This document shows positions 1 to 10,400 of a stretch of DNA of 64,000 bases, piece after piece. The DNA lies in NCBI GenBank assembly GCA_017985675.1, contig JAGNXB010000001.1, positions 490,743-554,742 on the forward strand. The letters run 5' to 3'. This DNA is from Saprospiraceae bacterium (GTDB taxonomy: Bacteria > Bacteroidota > Bacteroidia > Chitinophagales > Saprospiraceae). Position 1 is the first letter of the stretch, and the number at the start of each line of letters is the position of its first letter. The notes beneath the pieces are model-generated. The model made no database searches and was not told where the DNA came from. It worked only from the letters and a program-made list of their open reading frames with translations. A program made the translations under genes and the position numbers.

Positions 1-2
1 TA

Positions 3-845
3 ATCAGGAAACATTCCAAAGCATTGATTTCTTTGAGAACGCACAATGTAGAGCATGAAATCTGGAAAAGGATGGCCGAAAACCACAAACCAGGGCTCAA
101 AAGATGGTACTTGGGGCATTTAGCTCAAAAGTTAGAGTTATACGAGAGACACCAACTGCAGCTCGTTGATATATTAATCACCATGACACAGCGTGATTTA
201 AGCTATTTCCAAAAGATGGGATATCGTGGTAAAAGCATTGTTGCGCCAATTGGCATGGATGTTCAACAATATCAGCAATCTACCAAAGAGCGACTAAATG
301 ACGCTGAAGGCATTTGTTTCATTGGATCGTTAGATTGGATGCCTAATTTGGAAGGGTTGAATTGGTTTCTTGAATCCGTATGGCCATTGGTAAGAACAAT
401 TCACCCCAATGCAAGGCTTAAGATAGCCGGTAGAAATACTCCTTCTAGCTATAAAAAGAAATCCATACCTGGTGTTGAATTCCTAGGCGAAGTGCGTAGT
501 GCTATTAAATTCATCAACGACCATCAGATTTTAATTGTACCCTTACTTTCAGGTAGTGGTATGCGGGTCAAAATTCTTGAAGGACTCTTTTTGGGCAAAA
601 CAGTAATTACTACGACAATAGGAATGGAAGGCATTGAGGCCCGGCAGGGTGAAGAGATTCTACTAGCTGATAAAGCCGAAGATTTTGCCCAATGCATATC
701 GCTCTGTTTAAAGGATCCTGATTTTGCTAACCGAATTGGAAAACAGGCTGCAATTTTTGCCTCCAACCATTTTGACAATCGCAAGATTGCACTACATGTT
801 CTCCAAAAATATGCGCAATCACGCTTAGAACTCATGCCAAAATAG
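3..845 (+). CDS. Glycosyltransferase family 4, C-terminal part (gene starts before the window)
   Basis: The reading frame is open from the first bases of the window, and a THNVEHE motif lies near the left edge. This motif normally sits inside the first Rossmann domain of GT4/GT-B glycosyltransferases, so the true start lies upstream; the internal TTG at 24 is not a believable start. The C-terminal half shows the nucleotide-sugar site pattern GSGMRVKILEGLFLG followed by GMEGIE, where the Glu would bind the donor. The protein is probably cytoplasmic or membrane-associated and transfers a sugar to an envelope polysaccharide or lipid carrier. A second glycosyltransferase begins 25 bases later on the same strand, which suggests a polysaccharide locus extending to the left. 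Donor and acceptor cannot be told from the sequence. Confidence 0.85.
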   Translation: MRKHSKALISLRTHNVEHEIWKRMAENHKPGLKRWYLGHLAQKLELYERHQLQLVDILITMTQRDLSYFQKMGYRGKSIVAPIGMDVQQYQQSTKERLNDAEGICFIGSLDWMPNLEGLNWFLESVWPLVRTIHPNARLKIAGRNTPSSYKKKSIPGVEFLGEVRSAIKFINDHQILIVPLLSGSGMRVKILEGLFLGKTVITTTIGMEGIEARQGEEILLADKAEDFAQCISLCLKDPDFANRIGKQAAIFASNHFDNRKIALHVLQKYAQSRLELMPK

Positions 846-870
846 TGGCATTGGGTACATTTATCCCTGA

Positions 871-2055
871 ATGAAGATCTTGGTAATAGCGCCTCGTTTT
901 CCCTGGCCATTAGAAAAGGGGGACAAACTGCGACTGTATCAACAGATACGTTATCTGGCTATACACCATGATGTCACCGTTTTTACTTTGACTCATTCAA
1001 AGGTTTCTCCATCAGATGAAGCTGAATTAAAAAAAATATGCCCATCCTATATCATACACCAACTTCCCTTTTGGAAACTACCTTTCAATCTTGTTTGGGG
1101 TCTGGTCAAAGGATTGCCTTTATCTGTATCTTATTTTACGAATTGGAATGCCGTCCAAGCATTTTGGAAAATACACAAAGAGATTAAACCAGATTTGGTC
1201 TATGGTCAACTTGCTCGAATTGGGGAATACTTAAAAGCTGTAGAAGGCGTCAAAGTCATTGATGTCATGGATGCCTTTGCTAGTATTGCCCTACAAAAAG
1301 CTAAATTGTCGAGTTTGATCGTCAAGCCCTTATACTTATTCGAAGCATGGCTTTTGGGTCGATATGAACAAACTATACCAGGATTCACAAGCCAACAAAT
1401 ATTCATAAGCGAACGAGATCGCCAATTGGTTGATCCTGGACATAATTGGCCAGCTATTATCGTTCCCAATGGCATTGATTTGGATTATTTTACACCGACC
1501 AGTGAAAAGCAACCCAGCTATGACGTTTTATTTGTGGGGAACCTGGGGTATTTCCCGAATGTGCAAGCTGTCAAGCTATTAATCAAGGAAATAATGCCAC
1601 TTGTTTGGAAAAAATTTCCCAATGCAAAGGTCCTTATAGCAGGTGCCAGGCCATCCGCCGGAATTTTAGCTTTTGAGAACGAAAAAATTACAATTCAGGG
1701 TTGGCTGCCGGATATTCGGGAGGCTTATACTTTAGCAAAGATTTTTGTGGCACCTCTTTTTCAAGGGGCTGGCATGCAAAATAAAATTTTGGAAGCAATG
1801 GCAATGAAACTTCCAGTAGTGACTAGTAGGCATGTCAATAAAGCTATATCCGCAACGGAAAATGTGGAGGTACTAATAGGTAATTCACCGTTTGAGGTGG
1901 CGGATCAAATTCTGAAACTACTGCAGGATCAGGATTTCAGAGACCAAATTGCCCTTGCAGGGCATATCTTTGTCCATAATAACTATAGCTGGTCAGAAAG
2001 TGTTGACCTACTCTTAGAAAATGGCTTTAAACCCACCTTGTACAATGATGAGTAA
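871..2055 (+). CDS. Glycosyltransferase, GT4 type (similar to EpsH1/PEP-CTERM-associated sugar transferases)
   Basis: A 394-residue GT-B fold protein. The N-terminal motif [16 protein letters not shown] is typical of the sugar transferase family found in exopolysaccharide loci (TIGR03087-like). The C-terminal domain has the donor-site pattern [14 protein letters not shown] followed by PVVTS. It starts at an ATG 25 bases after the preceding glycosyltransferase, and its end overlaps the likely start of ribB by 8 bases, so all three may be co-transcribed. The role is transfer of a sugar from an activated donor during surface glycan assembly. The family is clear; the specific linkage is not. Confidence 0.85.
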   Translation: MKILVIAPRFPWPLEKGDKLRLYQQIRYLAIHHDVTVFTLTHSKVSPSDEAELKKICPSYIIHQLPFWKLPFNLVWGLVKGLPLSVSYFTNWNAVQAFWKIHKEIKPDLVYGQLARIGEYLKAVEGVKVIDVMDAFASIALQKAKLSSLIVKPLYLFEAWLLGRYEQTIPGFTSQQIFISERDRQLVDPGHNWPAIIVPNGIDLDYFTPTSEKQPSYDVLFVGNLGYFPNVQAVKLLIKEIMPLVWKKFPNAKVLIAGARPSAGILAFENEKITIQGWLPDIREAYTLAKIFVAPLFQGAGMQNKILEAMAMKLPVVTSRHVNKAISATENVEVLIGNSPFEVADQILKLLQDQDFRDQIALAGHIFVHNNYSWSESVDLLLENGFKPTLYNDE

Positions 2056-3187
2056 TACCACGAAGATGATCCAACTGAACTCGATTGAGGATGCATTAGA
2101 TGCCTTCAAATCCGGACAGGTTATAATAGTTGTTGATGACGAAGACAGAGAAAATGAAGGTGACTTTATTTGTGCTGCAGAAACAGTGACTCCGGAAATC
2201 ATAAATTTCATGGCCACCCATGGTCGTGGGTTGATATGTGCTCCGATTGATGAACATCGGGCTGATGAATTGGGGCTGGATTTAATGGTAAACCGAAATA
2301 CGGCATTACATGAAACAGCTTTTACTGTTTCGGTTGATCTGATCGGGCATGGATGTTCTACAGGCATATCAGCCTATGACAGGGCTACGGGCATACGAGC
2401 ATTAACTAACCCGGCATTCACGGGCGATGATTTTGCACGTCCGGGGCACATCTTTCCGCTTCGAGCTAAAACAGGAGGTGTGCTTCGAAGGACGGGTCAT
2501 ACAGAAGCTGCCATTGATTTAGCAAGGCTAAGCGGATTTTTTCCAGCAGGTGTGTTGGTTGAAATACTGAACGAGGATGGTACAATGGCTAGATTGCCCC
2601 AATTGATTGCTATCGCAGAAAAGTTTAGTTTGAAGATTATTTCTATCGCTGATCTTGTAGCATACCGTCTTGAAAGAGAGAAACTCATATTGCGTGAATA
2701 TACAACAACCCACCTCTCCCCTATCGGTATGCTCACCTTTACCGCATACTCTCAGATCACCACAGGCGATTTACATCTAGCCATTCGGTATGGCCATTGG
2801 GAAGATAATGATATAGTGCCAGTAAGAGTACAATCTGCACTTTCCTACGCAGAAATTAACCAAATTCTGGATCCTTCTCAATCAGATATATTCAACTATA
2901 TCCTGGAAATCTTTCGAAAGCAGGATAAAGGTCTCTTAGTCATCATGCACCACCAGGACAAGCAGCTTAATCTTATCGAAAAGCTGCAGCAGTTAAGCGG
3001 CCTGGATGCTTCTTTGACGAATAAAATGGATCGACGGGATTATGGCGTTGGCGCACAGATCATTCGCGATCAGAGGATTACACGACTAGCCTTGTTAAGT
3101 GATTCTCCAATTAAGCGAATTGGACTAGAAGGATACGGCTTGGAAATGGTAAGTTTCATTCCTATAAAACAAGAAACAAACAACTAA
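2048..3187 (+). CDS. ribB: 3,4-dihydroxy-2-butanone 4-phosphate synthase with degenerate GTP cyclohydrolase II-like domain
   Basis: Residues about 15-205 form a complete RibB domain: the acidic [11 protein letters not shown] motif, [16 protein letters not shown] and [10 protein letters not shown] are all present. It converts ribulose 5-phosphate to 3,4-dihydroxy-2-butanone 4-phosphate in riboflavin synthesis. The remaining about 165 residues align in layout with GTP cyclohydrolase II but lack the three zinc-binding cysteines and the usual RVHSEC region; where that should be, the protein reads RVQSALSY. The C-terminal half therefore probably has no cyclohydrolase activity, a pattern known in Bacteroidota RibB proteins. 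The start is uncertain: ATG codons lie at 2021, 2045, 2048 and 2066. I chose 2048 for its small overlap with the upstream gene. Confidence 0.9.
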   Translation: MSNTTKMIQLNSIEDALDAFKSGQVIIVVDDEDRENEGDFICAAETVTPEIINFMATHGRGLICAPIDEHRADELGLDLMVNRNTALHETAFTVSVDLIGHGCSTGISAYDRATGIRALTNPAFTGDDFARPGHIFPLRAKTGGVLRRTGHTEAAIDLARLSGFFPAGVLVEILNEDGTMARLPQLIAIAEKFSLKIISIADLVAYRLEREKLILREYTTTHLSPIGMLTFTAYSQITTGDLHLAIRYGHWEDNDIVPVRVQSALSYAEINQILDPSQSDIFNYILEIFRKQDKGLLVIMHHQDKQLNLIEKLQQLSGLDASLTNKMDRRDYGVGAQIIRDQRITRLALLSDSPIKRIGLEGYGLEMVSFIPIKQETNN

Positions 3188-3223
3188 ACAATCCCTCTAA
3201 ATAGCCAAATTTTCGGGTCTTTT

Positions 3224-4285
3224 TTAAAAGGTGGGACACTGCACTACGTTGTCTTCAAATTCACCAACGAAACCCAGACTAATTTCAAATGCTCCCCGTC
3301 GGTAACCCAAGTTATTGATTTCTGAAATCCCGAGATCATAACTCATTCCTAGCAGCATTCCTACATATTCGATACCTACAAACAACGTCGCTGATTCCGC
3401 AACGACCGAACGTTGTACATCTCCTACAATTCGCGCCCATCCCCCGGTATGAAGTGCAACTCCTGAATAATCATTGGTAAGAAAACGAACATTTGCACCG
3501 GTATTTATCTCCCGGTGTGGCCCTTGTTGTAAATAATGAAGCCTGGGCGAGAGATAGCTATTTCCACCCATGGGAATAACCATCGACCCATGTATTTGGT
3601 ATCTCCTGTACAATTTACTCGTTCCACCTTGATCTTCCGGAAAAAAAGATAGTCCTGGCTCTGTGAGATGGTGCATGGCTGCACCAATTTGAAATAACGC
3701 ATTTCGACGATACACCCAACTATAATTCACACCTGCTGCCAGATCGCCAAAAGTGATATTATTCCCTGGCAGCGCTTCAGCCGTAGGAAAAGTGTATCCG
3801 TCCTTTTGATTGAATTGGTCCTGAAAACTTAGATTGTTAAAGTTGATGTTTCGCTGTGCAATGCCACCTTGGAAAGCTGCACTTAAATATTGTGTGTTTT
3901 TGAAATTCAATGCTTTATGATAGGCTGCACTGATATTGATCTCATTGGATGTAAAGTCAAAATTCCTTACTTCATCCTTGTAGAAGATTAATCCAACACC
4001 AAAGGCGTCTTGGTATTGACTAGCTTGGGGCACCCTGAATCTAAAATCTAATGCTGTAGAAATAGTTGTAAATGGACGCTCCAACGCAGCCCGCCATTGG
4101 TCTCGGTATATACCTGCAATGCGAAATCGACCACTAAAAGCACCCGTCAAGGCAGGGTTCATTGTTAATGGCGAAGCATAAAATTGTGAAAAGTGCCTGT
4201 CTTGACCAACACTTGTCGATGGCATTCCTAATATCAGCGTGATAATACACACAAATAGACAAGATGGATAGACTTTAAATATCAT
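3224..4285 (-). CDS. PorP/SprF family outer-membrane protein (type IX secretion/gliding associated)
   Basis: 353 residues with an N-terminal signal peptide (hydrophobic residues 9-20, cleavage near SVGQD). The mature start DRHFSQFYASPLTMNPALTG is the hallmark of the PorP/SprF family, followed by beta-rich sequence with repeated GxxY and aromatic-ended strands expected of an outer-membrane barrel. SprF is needed for secretion of the SprB adhesin in Flavobacterium, and PorP for gingipain secretion. Many paralogues sit next to the large type B cargo they help to export, but here none is adjacent; the nearest large cargo gene begins at 7439 on the other strand. A good promoter candidate lies directly upstream. 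Confidence 0.9.
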   Translation of the reverse strand: MIFKVYPSCLFVCIITLILGMPSTSVGQDRHFSQFYASPLTMNPALTGAFSGRFRIAGIYRDQWRAALERPFTTISTALDFRFRVPQASQYQDAFGVGLIFYKDEVRNFDFTSNEINISAAYHKALNFKNTQYLSAAFQGGIAQRNINFNNLSFQDQFNQKDGYTFPTAEALPGNNITFGDLAAGVNYSWVYRRNALFQIGAAMHHLTEPGLSFFPEDQGGTSKLYRRYQIHGSMVIPMGGNSYLSPRLHYLQQGPHREINTGANVRFLTNDYSGVALHTGGWARIVGDVQRSVVAESATLFVGIEYVGMLLGMSYDLGISEINNLGYRRGAFEISLGFVGEFEDNVVQCPTF

Positions 4286-4289
4286 GTTG

Positions 4290-4321
4290 CAAAGTTACGT
4301 CATATCAACGAGCAAGTTCAA
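4290..4321 (-). promoter_or_regulatory. Candidate promoter of the PorP/SprF gene, overlapping a dyad
   Basis: On the minus strand a perfect Bacteroidota -7 box TAACTTTG (4297-4290) is preceded, 21 bases upstream, by TTG (4321-4319). Only four bases (CAAC) separate the -7 box from the ATG, so a transcript starting the usual distance downstream would begin at or just inside the start codon (leaderless or nearly so). A perfect 7-base inverted repeat, AGTTCAA and TTGAACT, occupies 4315-4340 and covers the -33 element. The promoter is inferred from consensus only. Confidence 0.45.
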
Positions 4322-4379
4322 CTATTGGTATGCTTGAACTGTTGTTTATGGTATTCCAAATAAAGAAAACAGGGCTAAT

Positions 4380-5816
4380 TTACACTATCCACCTCTCTGT
4401 ATTTATTTGCGGCAAGGGATAATCAACACCCAAAACAAGGCCATATTTTTGTTGGTCAATGTCATTCATCCCATCCGGACAATGAACAATTGATGATGGC
4501 AAATGAGCTAATTGAGGTAACCATCGACGGACATAAAGACCTTCAGGATCGTATCTTTTAGATTGGGTGAGAATATTGAAATACCTATCCTCCCTGGGGT
4601 CATTGCCTACACCAGCGATATAATTCCAGTTTCCCCAATTACTACACGGATCATAATCGATCAGTTTAGATTCAAAATACTCGGCTCCCATTTGCCAGTT
4701 TATCTCCAAATCCTTTACTAAAAAACTCGCTACTAGTTGACGTCCTCTGTTAGACATGAACCCGGTTTGGTTTAATTCATTCATGTTTGCATCAATCATG
4801 GGAATCCCTGTCAATCCTGTCGCCCAGCTTTTAAATAGCTCTAAATCATCCTTCAGTATCTTGTTTGGCTTACCTTTGAGTCCTCCTTTCAGGAATAGCG
4901 CATTCCCATACTTTTTTCCATTTAATCTGAAATAATCACGCCATAGCAGCTCAAGATAAAAGGCGTAAGTGTGTTCACTGGCTCCATGTTCTGACTCAAA
5001 GCATTTTAGCTCATGGTAAATACGCTTTGGAGACAAACACCCTTGGGCAAGCCACGGAGAAAATCTTGAAGAGTAATCCGACCCTAATAAGTCATTCCGA
5101 GTGTGTTTATAGTGACTAAGCCCATCCGTTTGCCAAAAGAAATAGTTAAGCCGCTCTAAAGCTTTATCCTCGCCTCCTTTGAATAGCTGATTTTCTATAT
5201 CAATATGGGCGCTGTCCGTGTTATTTATACCCAGATCAGGTAATTTGCCTGGATCAACGGGCTCGGATATCCAGGGAATATGTTGAGGTGTAGGTAATGG
5301 TGTTCGAATAGGCACTATTCTGTCCACTTCTTTTTTATATTGTGTAAATGTTTCAGGCGTATGGTAAATCGGGAATGGCAGGTCCTGCGTATAATAGAGC
5401 ATCTTTCCTCTATTGTACCGAATCTCCAATCCGATAGTCCAAAGCTTTTTTTCAAGGGTCTCCTGTACATTGACTTCTTCAGCAGTCCGTTCCCGATTAC
5501 AACAGATCCAGCTAACTTTCAGATGGCGTGCCAATTCAAATAACTCCTCCTCTGGTTTTCCGATTCGAATGATAAGGTTTGAGCCTTTGTCTTGTAGATT
5601 TTTCTTAAGGTTCAAAACGGATTGCATTATGAAAAGCCGCCGATGATGATCTATTTTTGGAAAGCCATACCTGGTTTTTCCGCCATACAATCGTTCGTCA
5701 AAAACATAGACTGGAATCACTTTTTCAGCATGATTGAGTGCATCCCAAAGCGCTTCGTTATCATGTAAACGAAGATCTTGCCTGAACCACAATAATGCTC
5801 TGGATTCCATAGTCAT
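4380..5816 (-). CDS. DASH-family cryptochrome/photolyase-like flavoprotein
   Basis: About 478 residues. The N-terminal photolyase domain begins LLWFRQDLRLHDNEAL, and the C-terminal FAD-binding domain contains GLTGIPMIDANMNELNQTG, MSNRGRQLVASFL and the ending SKRYDPEGLYVRRWLPQL, all typical of DASH cryptochromes. These bind FAD and an antenna cofactor and repair UV-induced pyrimidine dimers, preferentially in single-stranded DNA, or act as blue-light sensors. The longest frame starts with TTG at 5834, but two ATGs (5816 and 5810) fit the family's N-terminus better. It lies 94 bases upstream of the PorP/SprF gene, which appears to have its own promoter. Confidence 0.92.
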   Translation of the reverse strand: MTMESRALLWFRQDLRLHDNEALWDALNHAEKVIPVYVFDERLYGGKTRYGFPKIDHHRRLFIMQSVLNLKKNLQDKGSNLIIRIGKPEEELFELARHLKVSWICCNRERTAEEVNVQETLEKKLWTIGLEIRYNRGKMLYYTQDLPFPIYHTPETFTQYKKEVDRIVPIRTPLPTPQHIPWISEPVDPGKLPDLGINNTDSAHIDIENQLFKGGEDKALERLNYFFWQTDGLSHYKHTRNDLLGSDYSSRFSPWLAQGCLSPKRIYHELKCFESEHGASEHTYAFYLELLWRDYFRLNGKKYGNALFLKGGLKGKPNKILKDDLELFKSWATGLTGIPMIDANMNELNQTGFMSNRGRQLVASFLVKDLEINWQMGAEYFESKLIDYDPCSNWGNWNYIAGVGNDPREDRYFNILTQSKRYDPEGLYVRRWLPQLAHLPSSIVHCPDGMNDIDQQKYGLVLGVDYPLPQINTERWIV

Positions 5817-5940
5817 CGTTTGCGCTTTTAACAAGATTATATACCATGTGGTTGTATCTAACCGCTAAATACCTAACGAATAGCTGATTAAAACAGGATT
5901 TCTTTCGACTTGATCTTTTAGTCGCTTCTGGCATTTCTAC

Positions 5941-5948
5941 TACCTTTG
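5941..5948 (+). promoter_or_regulatory. Candidate -7 promoter element (TACCTTTG)
   Basis: A perfect match to the Bacteroidota -7 consensus TAnnTTTG lies 20 bases before the ATG at 5969, in the divergent space between the cryptochrome and the lipoprotein-Sco-cytochrome group. No TTG is found at the expected -33 distance; TAG is the nearest match. The call rests on the -7 box and its position. Confidence 0.4.
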
Positions 5949-5968
5949 TATGGTAAACAATATAGCAA

Positions 5969-6361
5969 ATGAATACTTTGGCTAGTTGGCTGTCAATCCT
6001 CTTTCTTTTAGGATTTACATCTTGTTCAGGAGGGAAAGATATTGAAGCGATGGACCGGGAGATTATGGTTCTTCATGATGAAGTGATGCCACTAATGGTG
6101 GACATGAAAAAGAAACGCACGCTCTTGGAAGAGAAAAGTATGGGAATCGACTCTACCCAAATGGCCACATTTAGAGATGCAATTCGAGATCTTAAGATTG
6201 CAGAAGATGGCATGTGGGATTGGATGAATCAATATAAAAAACCAGAGATCCCATCTGATGAGGCACTTAAATACCTGGAAAATCAAAAGGAAACCATACA
6301 ACAAGTAAGCGAGTCTATGAAAAAATCACTTTCACATGCTGAAGATCTACTCAAAGAATGA
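5969..6361 (+). CDS. Small lipoprotein with helical/coiled-coil body, unknown function
   Basis: 130 residues. The signal sequence ends in the lipobox-like FTSC, which predicts lipidation at about Cys 19. The rest is charged and helical with a DREIMVLHDEVMPLMVDM segment; similar Bacteroidota proteins are often loosely labelled viral A-type inclusion proteins, a name without functional meaning. Its stop codon overlaps the start of the Sco-like gene (ATGA), so translation is probably coupled and it may take part in the same copper/cytochrome maturation process. No catalytic motif is visible. Confidence 0.75.
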   Translation: MNTLASWLSILFLLGFTSCSGGKDIEAMDREIMVLHDEVMPLMVDMKKKRTLLEEKSMGIDSTQMATFRDAIRDLKIAEDGMWDWMNQYKKPEIPSDEALKYLENQKETIQQVSESMKKSLSHAEDLLKE

Positions 6362-6975
6362 AAAGTATCCTACTCATTATATTGGCACCTTTCCTTGTTT
6401 TAACAGCTTGCAATCAGCAAGAAGGTTGTCAAACACTTCCTGTATTAGGAAATAAGGACATTATGGACGGTGATACCATCTTCCACACCATCCCGGATTT
6501 TGTATTTGTCAATCAGGACAGCATCCTTATAACGCCTGAAACGTTTAAGGCGGGGATATATGTCGCTGATTTTTTCTTTATCTCTTGTCCAACCATTTGT
6601 CCCAAAGTTAAAAAAGAGATGTTGCGCATTCATGACCGATTTAAAACCGAGCCCCGATTCAAACTATTGTCTCATACCATTGATATTAAACATGATACAA
6701 TACCTCGATTAAAATCCTTTAGTAAGAGCATGGGTGTAGAAACAACAAAATGGCATTTCGTGACCGGCGATGAAGAAGCAATTTACGGCATAGCCGATGC
6801 CTATTTTTCCATAGCAATCAAAGATGGGAATGCACCTGGTGGATTTGACCATAGTGGCCGTATCATTTTGGTGGATTCGGAACGAAAAGTTCGCTCCTTC
6901 TGTGATGGCACAGATCCAGCGGCAGTAGATCAGTTTATGTTAGACATAGAATGCCTGCTGAATGAGGAACCCTAG
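6358..6975 (+). CDS. SCO1/SenC-family copper chaperone lipoprotein
   Basis: 205 residues with a lipoprotein signal (VLTAC). The thioredoxin-like fold carries the Sco copper site: CPTIC (CxxxC) after the FFFISC strand, and the partner histidine in GGFDHSG. Sco proteins deliver or reduce copper for the CuA site of haem-copper oxidases, or of other copper enzymes, on the outer face of the inner membrane. The gene overlaps the upstream lipoprotein by 4 bases and the downstream cytochrome by 14 bases, indicating one operon. No oxidase subunit lies in the window, so the client enzyme is encoded elsewhere. Confidence 0.92.
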   Translation: MKSILLIILAPFLVLTACNQQEGCQTLPVLGNKDIMDGDTIFHTIPDFVFVNQDSILITPETFKAGIYVADFFFISCPTICPKVKKEMLRIHDRFKTEPRFKLLSHTIDIKHDTIPRLKSFSKSMGVETTKWHFVTGDEEAIYGIADAYFSIAIKDGNAPGGFDHSGRIILVDSERKVRSFCDGTDPAAVDQFMLDIECLLNEEP

Positions 6976-7345
6976 TTTCCTCGCTGCGTTTTTATTCCTT
7001 GTAGGGTGTTTGTCGCCCTACCCTCAAGGAAAGCTGTTGTACAAATCACAATGTGCATCATGTCATATGGAAGATGGCACCGGACTTGCTGGCGTGATTC
7101 CACCTTTAAAAGAAGCAGATTATCTTACCCTCTACCCCACAAGATTACCCTGTATCATTAAATTTGGCATAGCTGGACCTCTTGAAGTGAACGGAAAGAT
7201 CTATAATCAACCAATGGCAGCTAATAAAAATTTAAGTGAAGTGGAAATTGCCAACATTTTAAATTATATCCAGTCAGAATGGGGCGATAAATCCATATTT
7301 TACTCGCCAGAGAAGATTCGCAACCTCCTTGACACTTGCATTTGA
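6962..7345 (+). CDS. Monohaem c-type cytochrome, lipoprotein-like
   Basis: 127 residues: a short signal with a possible lipobox (LVGC), one haem c attachment motif CASCH near residue 25, and a plausible axial methionine in NQPMAANKNLSEVEI. The closing helix (EIANILNYIQSEWG) matches class I cytochromes c. It is translationally coupled to the Sco-like gene and probably transfers electrons in the periplasm. An extra cysteine at TRLPC and one near the C-terminus could form a disulfide. The specific partner is unknown. Confidence 0.88.
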   Translation: MRNPSFLAAFLFLVGCLSPYPQGKLLYKSQCASCHMEDGTGLAGVIPPLKEADYLTLYPTRLPCIIKFGIAGPLEVNGKIYNQPMAANKNLSEVEIANILNYIQSEWGDKSIFYSPEKIRNLLDTCI

Positions 7346-7438
7346 ATCAGTTGTAAACGCTTTGTCATATCTTGATAACTTTAATAGCCTCCAGGGATAA
7401 TAAAAGTCATTATCTTAGTCGCTTGCAAACTACTACCA

Positions 7439-10400
7439 ATGAAACTTTGGATACCTGTACTGTTCCTTTTTACTGCTTTCTCAGCGCTCTCCCAACCTGC
7501 AAATGATGATTGTTTAACTGCAATTGATCTGGGTAAAGCACCCTATTGTGAGGACACTTATTTTTCAAATATAGGTGCTACACCATCCGATATTGGACCG
7601 AATAACATCCCCCCATGCTGGGATGCAGGAACAGTTCAACGTGATGTTTGGGTATCATTTATTGCAAGCGATACCATTTTGGACTATTCCATCTCAATTA
7701 TAGGCGAAAGTGATGGCACTTCCAATCCTTTGACCAATCCACAGGTCGCCGTATATCGAGGTGACTGTGCGCCTGGTTCGTTGTTCTTTTTTGGCTGCTA
7801 TAAAGCTAATAATACAGGAGACAATATCCTGAAATTCAGTCTTTCCGGATTGACCCCAAGTGCTGTTTATTGGTTACGCATCTCTGATTTTCCAGAGGTG
7901 AACACAACAAATGCCGGAACATTCAAGCTTTGTATTGAAAAAAAGTCGCCTATTACTAATATTATTGAAGGATTTTCAAAGGATTGTGATGGCTTAGTTG
8001 TTGACTCAGGTGGAGAAGATGGCAATTATGGCCCAAACGAGACCTACACATTTACAATTTGCCCGGAATTTCCTTCAGCTTGCATTGATCTCAATTTCAT
8101 CTATTACAATCTTGATTTTAATCAAGACATCATAACAGTGTATGACGGACCTGATGTAAACAGTCCGCAAGTGGGTACGATTGTTGGCGGTTTTGGCTTA
8201 TTCCAAGAATCATGGGGTGGAGTTTGTAAGCGATTTACCGCTACAAGTGGTTGTATCACCATACGATTTACTTCCAATGGAACAGAGGAATTTGAAGGAT
8301 TTTTAGCGGAGTGGAAATGTTCGCCTGTTCCTTGTAAAACCTATACCCAGCCTTTAGTTCAAAGCTCATTTACTGAGAATGAGGTTCTCCTGAATCTTAC
8401 AAGTACCCAGGCGATAGTTACATATGATACCCTTATCTGCGCAGATGGTGCCAGCGGTTTGTTTTTTAATGGGGATCAAACTGACCTTGGGCTAAACAAA
8501 GGCATTATTCTCACAACAGGAAATGCATTACTCTCTTTAGGCCCTAACAATCAAACTTCTGCTGGGATTGGCAACGGAAAACCAGGAGATTCGGATCTAG
8601 ATATTCTTTCCACATTATCAGGCAATTCGCTCCCTTCTTATGATGCTTGCATTCTGGAATTAGATGTCTATGCCAATACCAATGAAATTTCATTTGAATA
8701 CATTTTTGGTTCAGAAGAATATCCGGAGTTTGTAGGAGACGATTTCAATGATATTTTTGCTTTTCTGATTTCCGGTCCTGGCATTACAGGTATTCCCCAG
8801 ATCAATAACCAGGACAATATGGCCATTCTACCTAGTGGTGCACCTGTAGAGATTAATAGTGTAAACTATCAAGACAATTGGCAGTACTATAGAAATAACA
8901 ACAACAGCACTAGCATCCAATATGACGGGTTAACTTCTGATTCGTTGGGTAAGAAAAAAAGTCTAACCGCTAGGTACGATGTTACACCATGTAATACTTA
9001 TCATTTAAAACTGGCTATTGCGGATAGAGGTGACAGCTCCTACGATTCCGGTGTTTTCATTTCCGAGATTAAAGGTGGCGCACCGGCTATTGGTATGAAT
9101 TTCAAAAATGGTGTTGACTACCTAGTTGAAGACTGTACCAATAATCCGGATGAACTTGTTATTACTTTGAATAGCCCACTAGAAAATCCCATATCCTATA
9201 ATGTTGCTATTGGTGGATCTGCTACGCTAGGTGTAGATTATGCGTTATCTTTGCCTTCCATTGTTACCTTTCAACCTGGAGAAACTACTTTAAGTTTTCC
9301 AATTATTCCTTTGAGTGACAATGTAGCTGAAGGTGATGAAACCATTACAATAACCTTAAGCAATGATTTTGGCTGTGGGTCTGTCATATTTGCTGTTTTC
9401 ACCATTATTATTCGCGATGAGCTAAAAATCACTGTAAATGGTGGTCAGGATACTACTTTCTTTTGTCCTGGAACAAGTGTTGCGCTGAATGCAACAGGAG
9501 CTCTAGATTTCTTTTGGGAACCTGTTTCCATTTTTAATGATCCCACAGCAGCCAGTACTTTGGCAACTCCTCCAATGAGTATGTGGATTAAGGTTACCGG
9601 TCAACTAGGTATTTGTACCGCAGTAGATTCGGTCTACTTATTAGAAGTGAATCCTCAAATAGAAATTCAAAACAGCTCACCACAAAATATTTGTCAAGGT
9701 GATCTGGTAACCCTCGTCGCAAACAACAACTTAAATGGTCAGGGATCAATTACCTGGAGCCCCACTTTTGGACTGAATCCCTCCAATAAGGCTATTGTAA
9801 ATGCCAGTCCAACATTCAGTACATTTTATGTCGTCACGGCAAACCTAACCGGTTGCGAGGCAAAGGATACGATACTCTTCAACGTCGATCCGTTTAACTT
9901 TCCATTAGTGATACCCGACGTAACAATTTGTGAAGGGACAAGTATAAAATTGGCCAACGACATTCTATTTACTTCAACTACATACACCTGGACGCCAGCT
10001 GAAACACTTGATGATAGTTTAGTTTCCGGTCCAATTGCCACGCCATCCGTTACCACCACCTACAAATTGGTAGCAACAAGTCAATCAGGTTTCTGCTCAT
10101 ATTCCGTACAAACTGAGGTAACTGTGTTACCGGCAGACGTGTCCATAGTTCAACCAGATACTGTTTACTTATGTCTTGGTGATAGCATTATATTGAATGC
10201 TAACTTTACTCCAGGGGGTATACTCACTTGGCTTCCAGCGGATTCGACTAAACTAATCCAATCGGGCAATGCAGCCCTGGCATATGGAAATACTGCTTTC
10301 TGGGCCTACTCACAAATGTCTACCGGACCATGTACGGTCATTGATTCGATTTGGGTTCAGGTCGATTCGCTACCTGAGTTGACAATAACCAAATTCGTTG

